In this document: positions 1 through 6,443 of the stretch, one piece after another | How positions within the stretch are numbered: the stretch's first letter is position 1 | Layout: every line of letters starts with the position of its first letter | Origin: a virus | Strand: one strand, 5' to 3' | IMG/VR virus record: IMGVR_UViG_3300031673_000444 | Location: 1-25,085 of that record | DNA length: 25,085 nt | The notes under the pieces: generated by a model | Seen by the model: the letters and a program-made list of their open reading frames with translations, nothing else | What the model was told of the DNA's origin: nothing | Database searches by the model: none | Program-made: the position numbers and the translations under genes

Positions 1-56
1 TCAAATTTGAGAGTAGTCTCAGCAAAAACAAACAATACAAAAAACAAAAAATAATG
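1..56 (+). repeat. 56-bp leader repeat, copy A
   Basis: This stretch is identical, base for base, to 2202-2257 and ends in the start codon (ATG at 54-56) of the first small paralogous structural gene. It contains a short hairpin, TGAGA-GTAG-TCTCA at 8-21, followed by an A/C-rich unstructured tail leading into the ATG. The tail looks like the A-rich leaders Bacteroidota use in place of a Shine-Dalgarno site. Copy A begins at the first base of the window, so it may extend further upstream. A shared 5' UTR or control element is an inference. Confidence 0.95.
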
Positions 57-521
57 TCAAAACAAACATTACAGGCTGGGCGAGCTATAGAGGTGGTACC
101 AAGTGATACTATCAATATATCCAATCCAGCATCAAGAGTAATTTCTAGTACAACCACAGCTACTACAGCAAATAAGTTGACCGATTCAGCTGGGCTATTT
201 ACAACTACTAATCTAGTTCACATTGGAGATGTTATAATAAATACCACTGACAACACAACAGCGACTGTGACTGCTGTAGATAGCGCAACAGCATTAAGTA
301 TATCAGCAGATATAATGGCTAATACTGAGACGTATAAAATATTCCACAAAGCAGGTGATGGGTACACGTTATATATTGGTGGTGCTGGGAATATTTCAAT
401 GGAGATAGGCGGTGACACCATAGTATTCTCAGGGATAATAGGGGGTACCTTATTACCTGTTCACGTAACTCGTGTCAATTCTACACTTACTACTTGTACA
501 TTAATTCGTGCCTTAACTTAA
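54..521 (+). CDS. Small virion protein, fibre-cassette leader gene A (paralogue of 2255-2719)
   Basis: The 155-aa product is a likely structural or fibre-anchoring protein; its exact role is unknown. Three parts can be seen: an N-terminal segment with PSDTIN at about residues 17-22; a Thr/Ala-rich beta-type module at about 38-97 containing TAVDSATALSISADIM; and a C-terminal beta segment at about 104-155 with an LYIGGAG...GGD..VF pattern. The whole chain aligns with the 154-aa product at 2255-2719, with roughly half the positions alike by eye. The middle module recurs in the head gene at 17257-17775. There is no signal peptide, membrane segment or enzyme motif. It starts in the repeated 56-bp leader and lies 3 bases upstream of the fibre gene, so the two are probably co-translated. 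I recall such PSDTIN...LYIG proteins as phage virion proteins, but not with an assigned position in the particle. Confidence 0.8.
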   Translation: MSKQTLQAGRAIEVVPSDTINISNPASRVISSTTTATTANKLTDSAGLFTTTNLVHIGDVIINTTDNTTATVTAVDSATALSISADIMANTETYKIFHKAGDGYTLYIGGAGNISMEIGGDTIVFSGIIGGTLLPVHVTRVNSTLTTCTLIRALT

Positions 522-524
522 TAA

Positions 525-1919
525 ATGCAAAACTCAATCGGTATATTTATTGGGAGTATGATGACGGCAGCCTATAATATAGGAGCCAACTTAATGACGC
601 AATTAAAGTTTCGGTCTGAAGCGGATGGGGGCACGTTTGAAAATCTATACGGGGGAATTGACACTATAAATGACCTGCAATCCATAGGTTTGCTAGACAC
701 GGCTAGACTTATAATAACACCTAACGCTTATAAGAGCGGTGTATTGTACGGTACTTATCCAAATACTACTGATGCGGATATGGACTGGGTGCGAGCGACT
801 ACGGCAAATAGAACAAATGCTAGTTTAGTTTCAGCAAGCGTAGCAAGTGGAGTACCTAGAGTTTCATATCCTTTAGACGGTGGTAGACCTTTTGTGTTAT
901 CAGAGCCAGCGAGAACGAATGTATGTTTGCAGTCAGAAGATATGACAACTACGTGGAGTTCGACAAGATTAAACAAAACAGCAAACGCGACAACCGCACC
1001 CGATGGAACTACAACAGCCGATAAAATATATGATGACTACTCGGCTAGCGCATCTCATACAAATCAGCAGGTAAACGTATTAGTCACAGGTCAACAAGTA
1101 ATAAGTATCTTTGTAAAGGCAGGCGAATACACAAAGTTTTACATAGGCAATCACAGTATTGCAACGGTTAGCTGTTTTGATTTAACAACAGGAACAGTTG
1201 AGGGTAACATAGGTAGTTGTGTGGGAAGTATTGAAGCCTATCCAAATGGATGGTATAGAGTTTCAACGGTTATTACTTGCACAGCAGGCAACCTTTTAAT
1301 TATGGGAATGTATATTACCTATAATGCGACGTACACAACGATAGTAAATCACACAGGTGACGGAGCAAGTGGTGTCTATATTTGGGGTTGTCAAGTCGAA
1401 GCAGGAGCTTACATCTCAACATACATACCAACTACAACAGTTGCGGTTACAAGAGCAGCAGACTTAGGAACAGGCAGTGGAGTAGCTGCAACATTCAATA
1501 GTGAGACGGGTGTATTGTTTGTTGATATAGCGGCTTTGTATGATGACAGTACAAATCGGAGAATTAGTATTAGTGATGGGACATTCAACAATAGAGTTGT
1601 AATCAGTTTTGACACATCAAATAAAATACAATGTTATTACGTTGCTGGTGGAGTTTCTAGTGCCACCCCCTCATTTGTGAAAGATACAACAGTATTTTCA
1701 AAAATAGCTTTTAGATGGGCTGTTAATGATTTCGCTTTATGGGTAGATGGGACAGAGAGAGCAACGGATGTCTCAGGGAGTGTATGTTCCGCTAATACTC
1801 TTACAGCTTTTCAACTAACGGACGGTAATGGCGGGTTACCATTCTACGGCAAATTCAAAGCTATTATACACTATCCTGTTTATTTAGACGATACACAAAT
1901 GGCAAACTTAACAACATGA
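525..1919 (+). CDS. Phage fibre/spike protein with carbohydrate-binding and LamG-like domains
   Basis: The 464-aa product is a probable receptor- or glycan-binding fibre. Residues 1-125 form an N-terminal part that may attach to the particle. At about 129-305 is the block typical of phage head-spike-fibre/CBM-like proteins: it opens with ARTN, continues with TAPDGTTTADK, has an NGWYRVS strand, and closes with QVEAG...YIPTT. Residues 310-464 look like a concanavalin/LamG jelly roll, with FALWVDGTERA as the usual late strand. There is no catalytic motif or signal peptide. It follows the small paralogue by 3 bases and overlaps the next gene by ATGA. The second cassette carries an unrelated fibre at the same place, so this gene is probably an exchangeable adhesin. 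Head fibre versus tail fibre cannot be settled from sequence. Confidence 0.8.
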   Translation: MQNSIGIFIGSMMTAAYNIGANLMTQLKFRSEADGGTFENLYGGIDTINDLQSIGLLDTARLIITPNAYKSGVLYGTYPNTTDADMDWVRATTANRTNASLVSASVASGVPRVSYPLDGGRPFVLSEPARTNVCLQSEDMTTTWSSTRLNKTANATTAPDGTTTADKIYDDYSASASHTNQQVNVLVTGQQVISIFVKAGEYTKFYIGNHSIATVSCFDLTTGTVEGNIGSCVGSIEAYPNGWYRVSTVITCTAGNLLIMGMYITYNATYTTIVNHTGDGASGVYIWGCQVEAGAYISTYIPTTTVAVTRAADLGTGSGVAATFNSETGVLFVDIAALYDDSTNRRISISDGTFNNRVVISFDTSNKIQCYYVAGGVSSATPSFVKDTTVFSKIAFRWAVNDFALWVDGTERATDVSGSVCSANTLTAFQLTDGNGGLPFYGKFKAIIHYPVYLDDTQMANLTT

Positions 1920-2191
1920 AATTTATAAAAATACCAAAAGACAAGCAAAAGCATTATTTAGTTAGTGCAATACTGGCGCTAGTTTTAATTCTAGGAATAG
2001 GACTATTTAATCTTAAAGTAGGAATAATTGCAGGGCTTTTAATAAGTACAGGACTAGGACTAGCAAAGGAGTTTATTTGGGATAGATGGTTAAAGCGTGG
2101 CACGTTTGATGTCAATGATATAGCTTTTAATATATTAGGCGTTTGGAGTGGAGCGTTTTTAGCCGCAATAATAACAGAATTATTTTTTTAG
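1916..2191 (+). CDS. Small membrane protein, possibly DUF2279/YfiM-like
   Basis: The 91-aa product has about three hydrophobic segments (roughly residues 13-33, 34-50 and 70-88) separated by a polar stretch. The polar stretch has GLAKEFIWDRW and then GTFDVNDIAFNILG, a GKEx(3)D...GxxDxxDxxxNxxG pattern that I associate with the DUF2279/YfiM family of small phage and bacterial membrane proteins. The N-terminal DKQKH also fits that family. Its start overlaps the fibre stop (ATGA), and it is the last gene before leader copy B. It ends with TAG followed at once by TAA. A part in lysis or membrane modification is possible but not shown. Confidence 0.6.
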   Translation: MKFIKIPKDKQKHYLVSAILALVLILGIGLFNLKVGIIAGLLISTGLGLAKEFIWDRWLKRGTFDVNDIAFNILGVWSGAFLAAIITELFF

Positions 2192-2201
2192 TAATAAGAA
2201 G

Positions 2202-2257
2202 TCAAATTTGAGAGTAGTCTCAGCAAAAACAAACAATACAAAAAACAAAAAATAATG
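2202..2257 (+). repeat. 56-bp leader repeat, copy B
   Basis: This is an exact copy of positions 1-56, ending in the ATG (2255-2257) of the second small paralogous gene. The hairpin TGAGA-GTAG-TCTCA lies at 2209-2222. The identity stops at the start codon: just inside the two genes the sequences are only partly alike. So the non-coding leader is far better conserved than the coding sequence it introduces, which points to a regulatory role, recent recombination, or both. Confidence 0.95.
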
Positions 2258-2719
2258 CCAACACAAAAATTACAAGTAGAAAGAGCTATAAATGTTATAC
2301 CTAGCGACACAATTAACTTACCCGATCCAGCTAAGAAAATTTTAAATAGCACGGCAACTACAACCACAGCTAATAAGCTAGTAGACTCAACCAAGGATTT
2401 TACAACTAACGGAACAGCAATAGGTAATATTATTTATAATACGTCTACTTCATTAGTTGCAACAGTCACAGCTATCGATAGCGCAACAACACTTTCTATA
2501 TCAGCAGATATAATGCTTGACACCAACGCTTATGTCCTTTATGCAAGCGCAGCCCCTAGTGCATTATTTTTCATTGGAGTGGCAGGAGACTTGAAGGTAA
2601 CTACCTACGGAGGAGAAGAAGTTTTATTTACTGCTCATCCAGCAGGGTACGCGCCGTTAAATGTAAAAAGAATATGGTCAACGACAACGACCGCAACTAA
2701 CATAATAGCACTTTGGTAA
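2255..2719 (+). CDS. Small virion protein, fibre-cassette leader gene B (paralogue of 54-521)
   Basis: The 154-aa product matches the first-cassette protein over its full length. It shares PSDTIN at 17-22, TANKLVDS at about 38-45, TAIDSATTLSISADIM at about 72-87, and the C-terminal FFIGVAGDLKV...GGEEV.F...NVKRI segment that ends in ALW. The C-terminus resembles a beta domain seen at the ends of various phage structural proteins. The start lies in the second copy of the 56-bp leader. The next gene, a different fibre, begins one base after the stop (TAATATG), so this protein is probably made with, and may seat, that fibre. A duplication of the first cassette followed by divergence is the simplest origin. 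The function is inferred from context only. Confidence 0.8.
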   Translation: MPTQKLQVERAINVIPSDTINLPDPAKKILNSTATTTTANKLVDSTKDFTTNGTAIGNIIYNTSTSLVATVTAIDSATTLSISADIMLDTNAYVLYASAAPSALFFIGVAGDLKVTTYGGEEVLFTAHPAGYAPLNVKRIWSTTTTATNIIALW

Positions 2720-2720
2720 T

Positions 2721-3926
2721 ATGGGATTAATAATAGGAATGGACACGTCTCCAACAACAACAACAGCATCAGGAGGAAGGGCATGGGTACGTAATCCCGA
2801 CTGGCTCGCCCTACCTACTGTCGTGTCAGGGGACGACATGATGTATGGACTTTTTGCTGTTTATGAAAATGCATACAATCATGTAGGAATAAGTTTATCA
2901 GGAAGCAATCCAGTAGGCAATATAGACTGGGGTGATGGGACTACAAGTTTAAGTTTTAACAGTACTGTAAAACAAGAAAAAGTGTACTCTTACGCGGCAG
3001 TTACAGGCAGTGTACTTGTAGATGATTTTGGGGATAATTACAAGATGGTGATTATTGAGGTAGAAATATTAAATAATGCAACTGCTATTTATATAGATAG
3101 AAGCCCTACAACGGGGTTTGGACAAAACGCAGCAGTAAACTGGCTTGATGTTATTATAGATTGTGCAACCATGACTGTACTTTCTGTTCGCAATGATCAG
3201 GTGAGTTCATTACTACAGAGGTTGCAGATTATTGATAACGCTATTACTTCACTTTCTTTTGTATATTCAACACTACCGGCTTTAAGGATATTACAAGCAG
3301 ACTTTTCTTCAAATACAGGAGCAGCATCGTATGCGTTTCAACAAGTTGGTGATATAAGACAGAATGATGATTCTGCCGTCAACATAAACATGCCAAGCGC
3401 TACCACGGCTACCTCTGCTTTTACAACATCCAGTGCAACAGCACTCGGCACAGTAACTTTAACAGCAGCTACAGACGTGTCATCAATTTTTACAGTTTGC
3501 AAGGACCTCGTTAGTATTGGGACTATGGATTTTTCAACAGCAAGTATCATGGGTAGTGCATTTTCCTATTGCTACAGCCTTCGCACTATTGGGAACATAA
3601 CAACAACAACGGCATTAAATGGGTCCTGCGCTTCGATGTTTAGAGGATGCGGTCAATTAAGAGGTGTTAATATTTCTAATATGAACAATGTTACATCGCT
3701 CTCTGCCGCTTTTACCGACACAGGGTCTCTCACATCTGTTATACTCACAGGGTTGACGAAAACAGTAGACTTACAATACAACATGATGGATGCTGATGCT
3801 ATAGACGCTTTGTTTACTAGTTTAGGGACAGCAGTTGCACAGACGATTTCTGTAGACAACAATCCAGGTGCAGCAACGTGTGACCCAACAATAGCAACAG
3901 CAAAGGGCTGGACAGTAGTAGTATAA
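2721..3926 (+). CDS. Phage fibre protein with PKD-like and BspA-like repeat domains
   Basis: The 401-aa product is a probable host-binding fibre. Residues 1-30 have a Thr-rich stretch (TSPTTTTA). Residues about 50-105 look like a PKD/surface beta domain, with the IDWGDGTT signature and a KVYSYAA strand. Residues about 115-345 are repeat-like, with recurring units such as LRILQADFSS, DFSTASIMGSAFSYCYSL and MFRGCGQLRGVNISNMNNVTSL. This is the BspA-type leucine-rich (DUF285) style common on Bacteroidota surfaces and their phages. The C-terminus (DADAIDALFTSLG...ATAKGWTVVV) is the usual cap of such fibres. It occupies the same cassette position as the lectin-like fibre at 525-1919 but shares no domain with it. 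Binding to host surface protein or glycan is inferred. Confidence 0.8.
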   Translation: MGLIIGMDTSPTTTTASGGRAWVRNPDWLALPTVVSGDDMMYGLFAVYENAYNHVGISLSGSNPVGNIDWGDGTTSLSFNSTVKQEKVYSYAAVTGSVLVDDFGDNYKMVIIEVEILNNATAIYIDRSPTTGFGQNAAVNWLDVIIDCATMTVLSVRNDQVSSLLQRLQIIDNAITSLSFVYSTLPALRILQADFSSNTGAASYAFQQVGDIRQNDDSAVNINMPSATTATSAFTTSSATALGTVTLTAATDVSSIFTVCKDLVSIGTMDFSTASIMGSAFSYCYSLRTIGNITTTTALNGSCASMFRGCGQLRGVNISNMNNVTSLSAAFTDTGSLTSVILTGLTKTVDLQYNMMDADAIDALFTSLGTAVAQTISVDNNPGAATCDPTIATAKGWTVVV

Positions 3927-3937
3927 AAATAGAAATT

Positions 3938-4111
3938 ATGTTTTATAAAAAAGATAGTAATACAGATTGGAAACAAGCATCAGGAAAAATTCACCTCCCT
4001 GATGGAACAATATTGTCTAAAGATAATAAATTATCTAAAAGTGGATGGATATGGTTACCAAAACCTCCTATAGAATATACAGACTGGATAAATACTAAAA
4101 TACACTTTTAA
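3938..4111 (+). CDS. Small hypothetical protein (57 aa)
   Basis: A 57-codon reading frame runs from the ATG at 3938, eleven bases after the fibre stop, to the TAA at 4109-4111. The product is polar, basic and Trp-rich. It begins MFYKKDSNTDWKQASG, has a central HLPDGTILS strand, and has W-I-W-L-PKPP towards the end. The A-rich leader before the ATG matches the other genes here, and the frame fills a gap that would otherwise be 214 bases long. The LPDGTILSK...GWIWLPKPP pattern suggests a small beta domain, perhaps a fibre accessory. I do not recognise the family. Confidence 0.6.
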   Translation: MFYKKDSNTDWKQASGKIHLPDGTILSKDNKLSKSGWIWLPKPPIEYTDWINTKIHF

Positions 4112-4140
4112 TGTGAATATAATGTAGCAAACAATTTGTT

Positions 4141-4434
4141 ATGACTGAAACACAAGAAATACTAAAGGCGATAGAATCCGCAAATGGCGGGTATTGGCTT
4201 CCTATAACAATAATTGGCGGCGGAGCTACCATGATACTCGGCCTACTGCTTTTTATATATAATCTGCACCTAAAAACAAGTAACGGGAAGCATAAGGCAA
4301 GCGAAGACACGCAAAAAGAGCTGAAAGAGAACTTGGTAGAGCTTAGAATCTTATCTCAAAAATATGATACAAAATTAGAGAGCCACCAAGGACAAATCAA
4401 TGAAAACAGAAGAAATATAAAAGAAGCAGGATGA
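4141..4434 (+). CDS. Holin-like membrane protein with C-terminal coiled coil
   Basis: The 97-aa product has a short N-terminal polar region, one membrane segment at about residues 18-42 (from YWLPITIIGGG to LLLFIYNLHL), and a charged helix at about 45-95 with heptad-like Leu/Ile spacing (ELKENLVELRILSQKY). The single membrane helix plus soluble coiled coil resembles XhlA-like and other small phage lysis proteins. It overlaps the next membrane gene by ATGA, and that gene overlaps the endolysin, so the three are one translationally coupled lysis unit. Which of the two small membrane proteins is the actual holin cannot be decided; this one could instead be an antiholin. Confidence 0.6.
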   Translation: MTETQEILKAIESANGGYWLPITIIGGGATMILGLLLFIYNLHLKTSNGKHKASEDTQKELKENLVELRILSQKYDTKLESHQGQINENRRNIKEAG

Positions 4435-4652
4435 GCAAGTTTGTAAATGACATGTTAAAGGAGCGCGACGGCAAATGGAGCCGTAAAAGCTGGTATGCTT
4501 TCTTGTCGTTCTTCTTAGGCGTTGGCTATGAATTTGGGCTGGGATTCTTTATAGAAACAAAAGAATACGTATTTATAACTTTGCTTGGAGTCACCACAGC
4601 GGTTATTTTTGCAACAGTAGCGGATAAGAAAAATACGAAGCACGAACTATGA
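4431..4652 (+). CDS. Small two-helix membrane protein, holin candidate
   Basis: The 73-aa product has a basic N-terminus (MLKERDGKWSRKSWY), two hydrophobic helices at about residues 21-41 and 45-65, and a charged tail (DKKNTKHEL). The size, two-helix topology and charged tail are those of a class II-type phage holin, which opens the inner membrane for an endolysin without a signal peptide. It overlaps the preceding membrane gene and the following amidase by 4 bases each (ATGA), typical of a lysis operon. No sequence family is recognised with certainty. Confidence 0.6.
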   Translation: MSKFVNDMLKERDGKWSRKSWYAFLSFFLGVGYEFGLGFFIETKEYVFITLLGVTTAVIFATVADKKNTKHEL

Positions 4653-5335
4653 GGATTAGAGATATTTGCAAGAACATAACAAAGGCTTTTACGAAGGTTA
4701 AGCCAGAAAGTAAATGGCTGTATCTTATAGATCCAGGACACGGCGGAATCAATCCAACAACCCAAGAATATGTTACATCAGGCAAACGATCACCTCGATT
4801 TGACGACATGTCCATATTGTACGAGGGCGTCAATAACCGTGACAATGCATCGCGCATCATAAAAGCATTACGTAAAAATGGCATGGAAGCTATTGACATT
4901 GTAGATGACTGGCGCGACATTTCATTATCTGCAAGAGTAAGAGACGCTAACGCTTTGGCAAAAACAAGGAAATGCGTTTACATATCGATACACTCGGACG
5001 CTCAAGGCATGGGAAAGGAATGGATGCCGGCTAGCGGGATCAGTGTTTACACTTCGCCAGGCAAAACAAAATCTGATATTTTTGCTGACTACATGATACA
5101 GGCGCTTGAAAATAATTTCAATGAGTCAGTAAAATGGCGCTTTGACTCATCTGACGGAGACAAGGATAAGGAAGCGCATTTCGCAGTGTTAACAGGAACC
5201 AATTGCCCCGCGATACTAATGGAATTGGGGTTTCACACAAACAAGGTTGAGGCAACCCGTATGTTGACGGATGAATGGAAGGACAAAATGGTATTGGCTG
5301 TAGTAGAAGCTTGTAAAAAATGGGAAGATGAATAA
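4649..5335 (+). CDS. Endolysin: N-acetylmuramoyl-L-alanine amidase (Amidase_3)
   Basis: The 228-aa product is a zinc amidase that cuts the bond between N-acetylmuramic acid and L-alanine in peptidoglycan. The family signature is complete: LIDPGHGG with zinc ligand H31, a Glu ligand in the LYEGVNNRD stretch (E59), SIHSDA with H115, and the catalytic Glu in ILMELGFHTN (E192). Residues 1-23 are a short basic lead; there is no signal peptide and no separate wall-binding domain, so export would depend on a holin. Length is typical for a catalytic-domain-only phage amidase. It sits between the two small membrane genes and the spanin-like pair and overlaps its neighbours by 4 and 8 bases. Confidence 0.92.
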   Translation: MRIRDICKNITKAFTKVKPESKWLYLIDPGHGGINPTTQEYVTSGKRSPRFDDMSILYEGVNNRDNASRIIKALRKNGMEAIDIVDDWRDISLSARVRDANALAKTRKCVYISIHSDAQGMGKEWMPASGISVYTSPGKTKSDIFADYMIQALENNFNESVKWRFDSSDGDKDKEAHFAVLTGTNCPAILMELGFHTNKVEATRMLTDEWKDKMVLAVVEACKKWEDE

Positions 5336-5615
5336 TAAGCATCAAGGTATAATGATGATATATGTCTTAGTGGTGAGCATCGCTCTTGTAGTGGTTTCAA
5401 TACTATTTGCGAAACATGAATGCGAAGTGTGCGAAGAGCCAAATAATGAACTGCTAGAACGACAATTAGAAGAGTCAAATTTAAAAATAGAGTTTTATGA
5501 AAGCGAAATTGATAAGAACGGCAATATTTGGGGTTATACTCCTAGCCAGCTTGACAGTTCACGCGCAAGCAATTACGAGAAGTATATGCGAGGGCGTGTG
5601 TTACACGGCAAATGA
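5328..5615 (+). CDS. Inner-membrane anchored coiled-coil protein, i-spanin (Rz)-like
   Basis: The 95-aa product has one N-terminal membrane helix at about residues 8-28 (MMIYVLVVSIALVVVSILFA) and then a charged helical region. The helical region includes NELLERQLEESNLKIEFYESEI, which has coiled-coil heptads. That is the layout of an Rz-type inner-membrane spanin. It lies immediately after the endolysin (8-base overlap), and its 3' part overlaps a second gene in the +1 frame for 119 bases, the same geometry as Rz/Rz1. Met9 or Met10 could be the true start. The call rests on topology and context; there is no diagnostic motif. A CEVCEEP pair of Cys just after the membrane helix could allow disulfide-linked dimers. 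Confidence 0.55.
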   Translation: MNNKHQGIMMIYVLVVSIALVVVSILFAKHECEVCEEPNNELLERQLEESNLKIEFYESEIDKNGNIWGYTPSQLDSSRASNYEKYMRGRVLHGK

Positions 5616-5880
5616 AGACAAGGCCGCTCAAGAATGCTGGGCTAATTCTCCACTGAAAGATAGCGTTATATCTGAGCAGAAAAGAATAATTGATTTAGTA
5701 CAGTCCGAACTATCGGTGGTCCAACATAGCAACAATGTCTTAGCAGAGGCCAATACAGTGCTCACGCAGGACAATGAAGAGCTGACATTAAAACTACCCC
5801 GACGTTTCAAATGGGGGTTAGGAATAGGCGGTGTCGGAGGGGTATTGATAGGAATAGGGGTAAGTCAATTAATAAAATAA
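5497..5880 (+). CDS. Exported coiled-coil protein with C-terminal membrane helix, spanin-like (nested)
   Basis: The 127-aa product has an N-terminal signal-like sequence (basic MKAKLIR, hydrophobic core, then VHAQA at residues 21-25, a good signal peptidase I site). A coiled-coil stretch follows at about 50-100 (IDLVQSELSVVQHSNNVLAEAN), with a glycine-rich hydrophobic C-terminus at about 105-127. The first 119 bases lie inside the previous gene in another frame. An exported partner overlapping an Rz-like gene is expected to be the outer-membrane spanin, but there is no lipobox: Cys31, Cys35 and Cys47 come after the signal and without an LxxC context. The C-terminal membrane helix instead recalls the topology of unimolecular spanins. 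The spanin role is inferred; the nested arrangement is seen. Confidence 0.55.
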   Translation: MKAKLIRTAIFGVILLASLTVHAQAITRSICEGVCYTANEDKAAQECWANSPLKDSVISEQKRIIDLVQSELSVVQHSNNVLAEANTVLTQDNEELTLKLPRRFKWGLGIGGVGGVLIGIGVSQLIK

Positions 5881-5887
5881 TTATAAC

Positions 5888-5895
5888 TAACTTTA
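5888..5895 (+). promoter_or_regulatory. Possible -7 box (TAACTTTA) just before a start codon
   Basis: TAACTTTA differs by one base from TAnnTTTG and ends five bases before the ATG at 5900. If used, transcription would start at or next to the start codon, giving a leaderless message. There is no clear -33 element, so this is tentative. Confidence 0.3.
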
Positions 5896-5899
5896 CGTC

Positions 5900-6163
5900 A
5901 TGTCAGAAGTAAAAAATTATGCAGATATAACTCCAGTAGCAGGGATGAAATTTGTTGTTAGCGGCGCAGACGCATCACAAACAACAGGGAACGCAGATAT
6001 TGACGCGCTTGCCACGTATCTAGGGACACTTGTGGTAGTTGTCGCAGCACCAGCATCAGCAGGCGCAGCGGGTGTCGCAGGACAGGTAGCAATTGCAGCA
6101 GGGTATTTTTATACATGCGTAGCAACAAACACATGGCAACGTGTAGCAACGGCTACTTGGTAA
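5900..6163 (+). CDS. Small virion-type protein
   Basis: The 87-aa product has an N-terminal segment (KNYADITPVAGMKFVVSGAD), a low-complexity Val/Ala/Gly middle, and a C-terminal GVAGQVAIAAGYFYTCVATNTW strand pair ending in ATATW. That last pattern (GxAGxxAxxxxYxYxCVATNxWxRxxxxxW) is common at the C-termini of phage fibre and head-decoration proteins. A TAACTTTA box ends five bases before the start codon, so the message may be nearly leaderless. The gene opens a run of four compact genes between lysis and packaging. The position in the particle is unknown. Confidence 0.65.
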   Translation: MSEVKNYADITPVAGMKFVVSGADASQTTGNADIDALATYLGTLVVVVAAPASAGAAGVAGQVAIAAGYFYTCVATNTWQRVATATW

Positions 6164-6164
6164 T

Positions 6165-6443
6165 ATGAGCGGAGCGGCAGGATCACCATCGACAGGTGCT
6201 GAGTTAATAAAACTGGTTAACTCAGAAAACACTCAGCAGCACAAGTACGCTAGCTTAACTGACATAGCTGAGTTTGTCGCGTTGTCAGGATCAAATGCAG
6301 ACGTGTTGATGATAGCACTGTTGCAAGACATAAGCAAGAAGTTAGACGGCCTTGGGGACATGGCTGTAGATTTAAAAATAAATAATATGTACTTGTCTAA
6401 AATTACAGGCGAGCACTTCACAGATCAAGATATAGAGTCATGA
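6165..6443 (+). CDS. Hypothetical phage protein in virion gene block
   Basis: The 92-aa product begins one base after the previous stop (TAATATG) and overlaps the next gene by ATGA. Residues 15-45 read ELIKLVNSENTQQHKYASLTDIAEFVALSGSNAD, a mixed alpha/beta stretch. The second half (ALLQDISKKLDGLGDMAVDLKINNMYLSKITGEHF) looks helical with possible coiled-coil spacing. There is no signal peptide or enzyme motif. Its place between proteins of virion type suggests a minor structural component. The family is not recognised. Confidence 0.55.
   Translation: MSGAAGSPSTGAELIKLVNSENTQQHKYASLTDIAEFVALSGSNADVLMIALLQDISKKLDGLGDMAVDLKINNMYLSKITGEHFTDQDIES

Noticed and set aside
2167-2189. AT-only hairpin followed by a T-run at the end of the membrane protein gene
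   Set aside because: The stem is six A-T pairs only and lies inside the coding sequence; too weak to call a terminator.
54-3926. Diversity-generating retroelement acting on the fibre genes
   Set aside because: No reverse transcriptase, template repeat or adenine-rich variable copy is visible; the repeat present is upstream of the genes, not at their 3' ends. The element could still lie outside the window.
4117-4122. TATAAT hexamer before the lysis cassette
   Set aside because: It matches an E. coli-type -10 box, but no -35 element is present and the expected host group uses TAnnTTTG; likely chance in AT-rich DNA.
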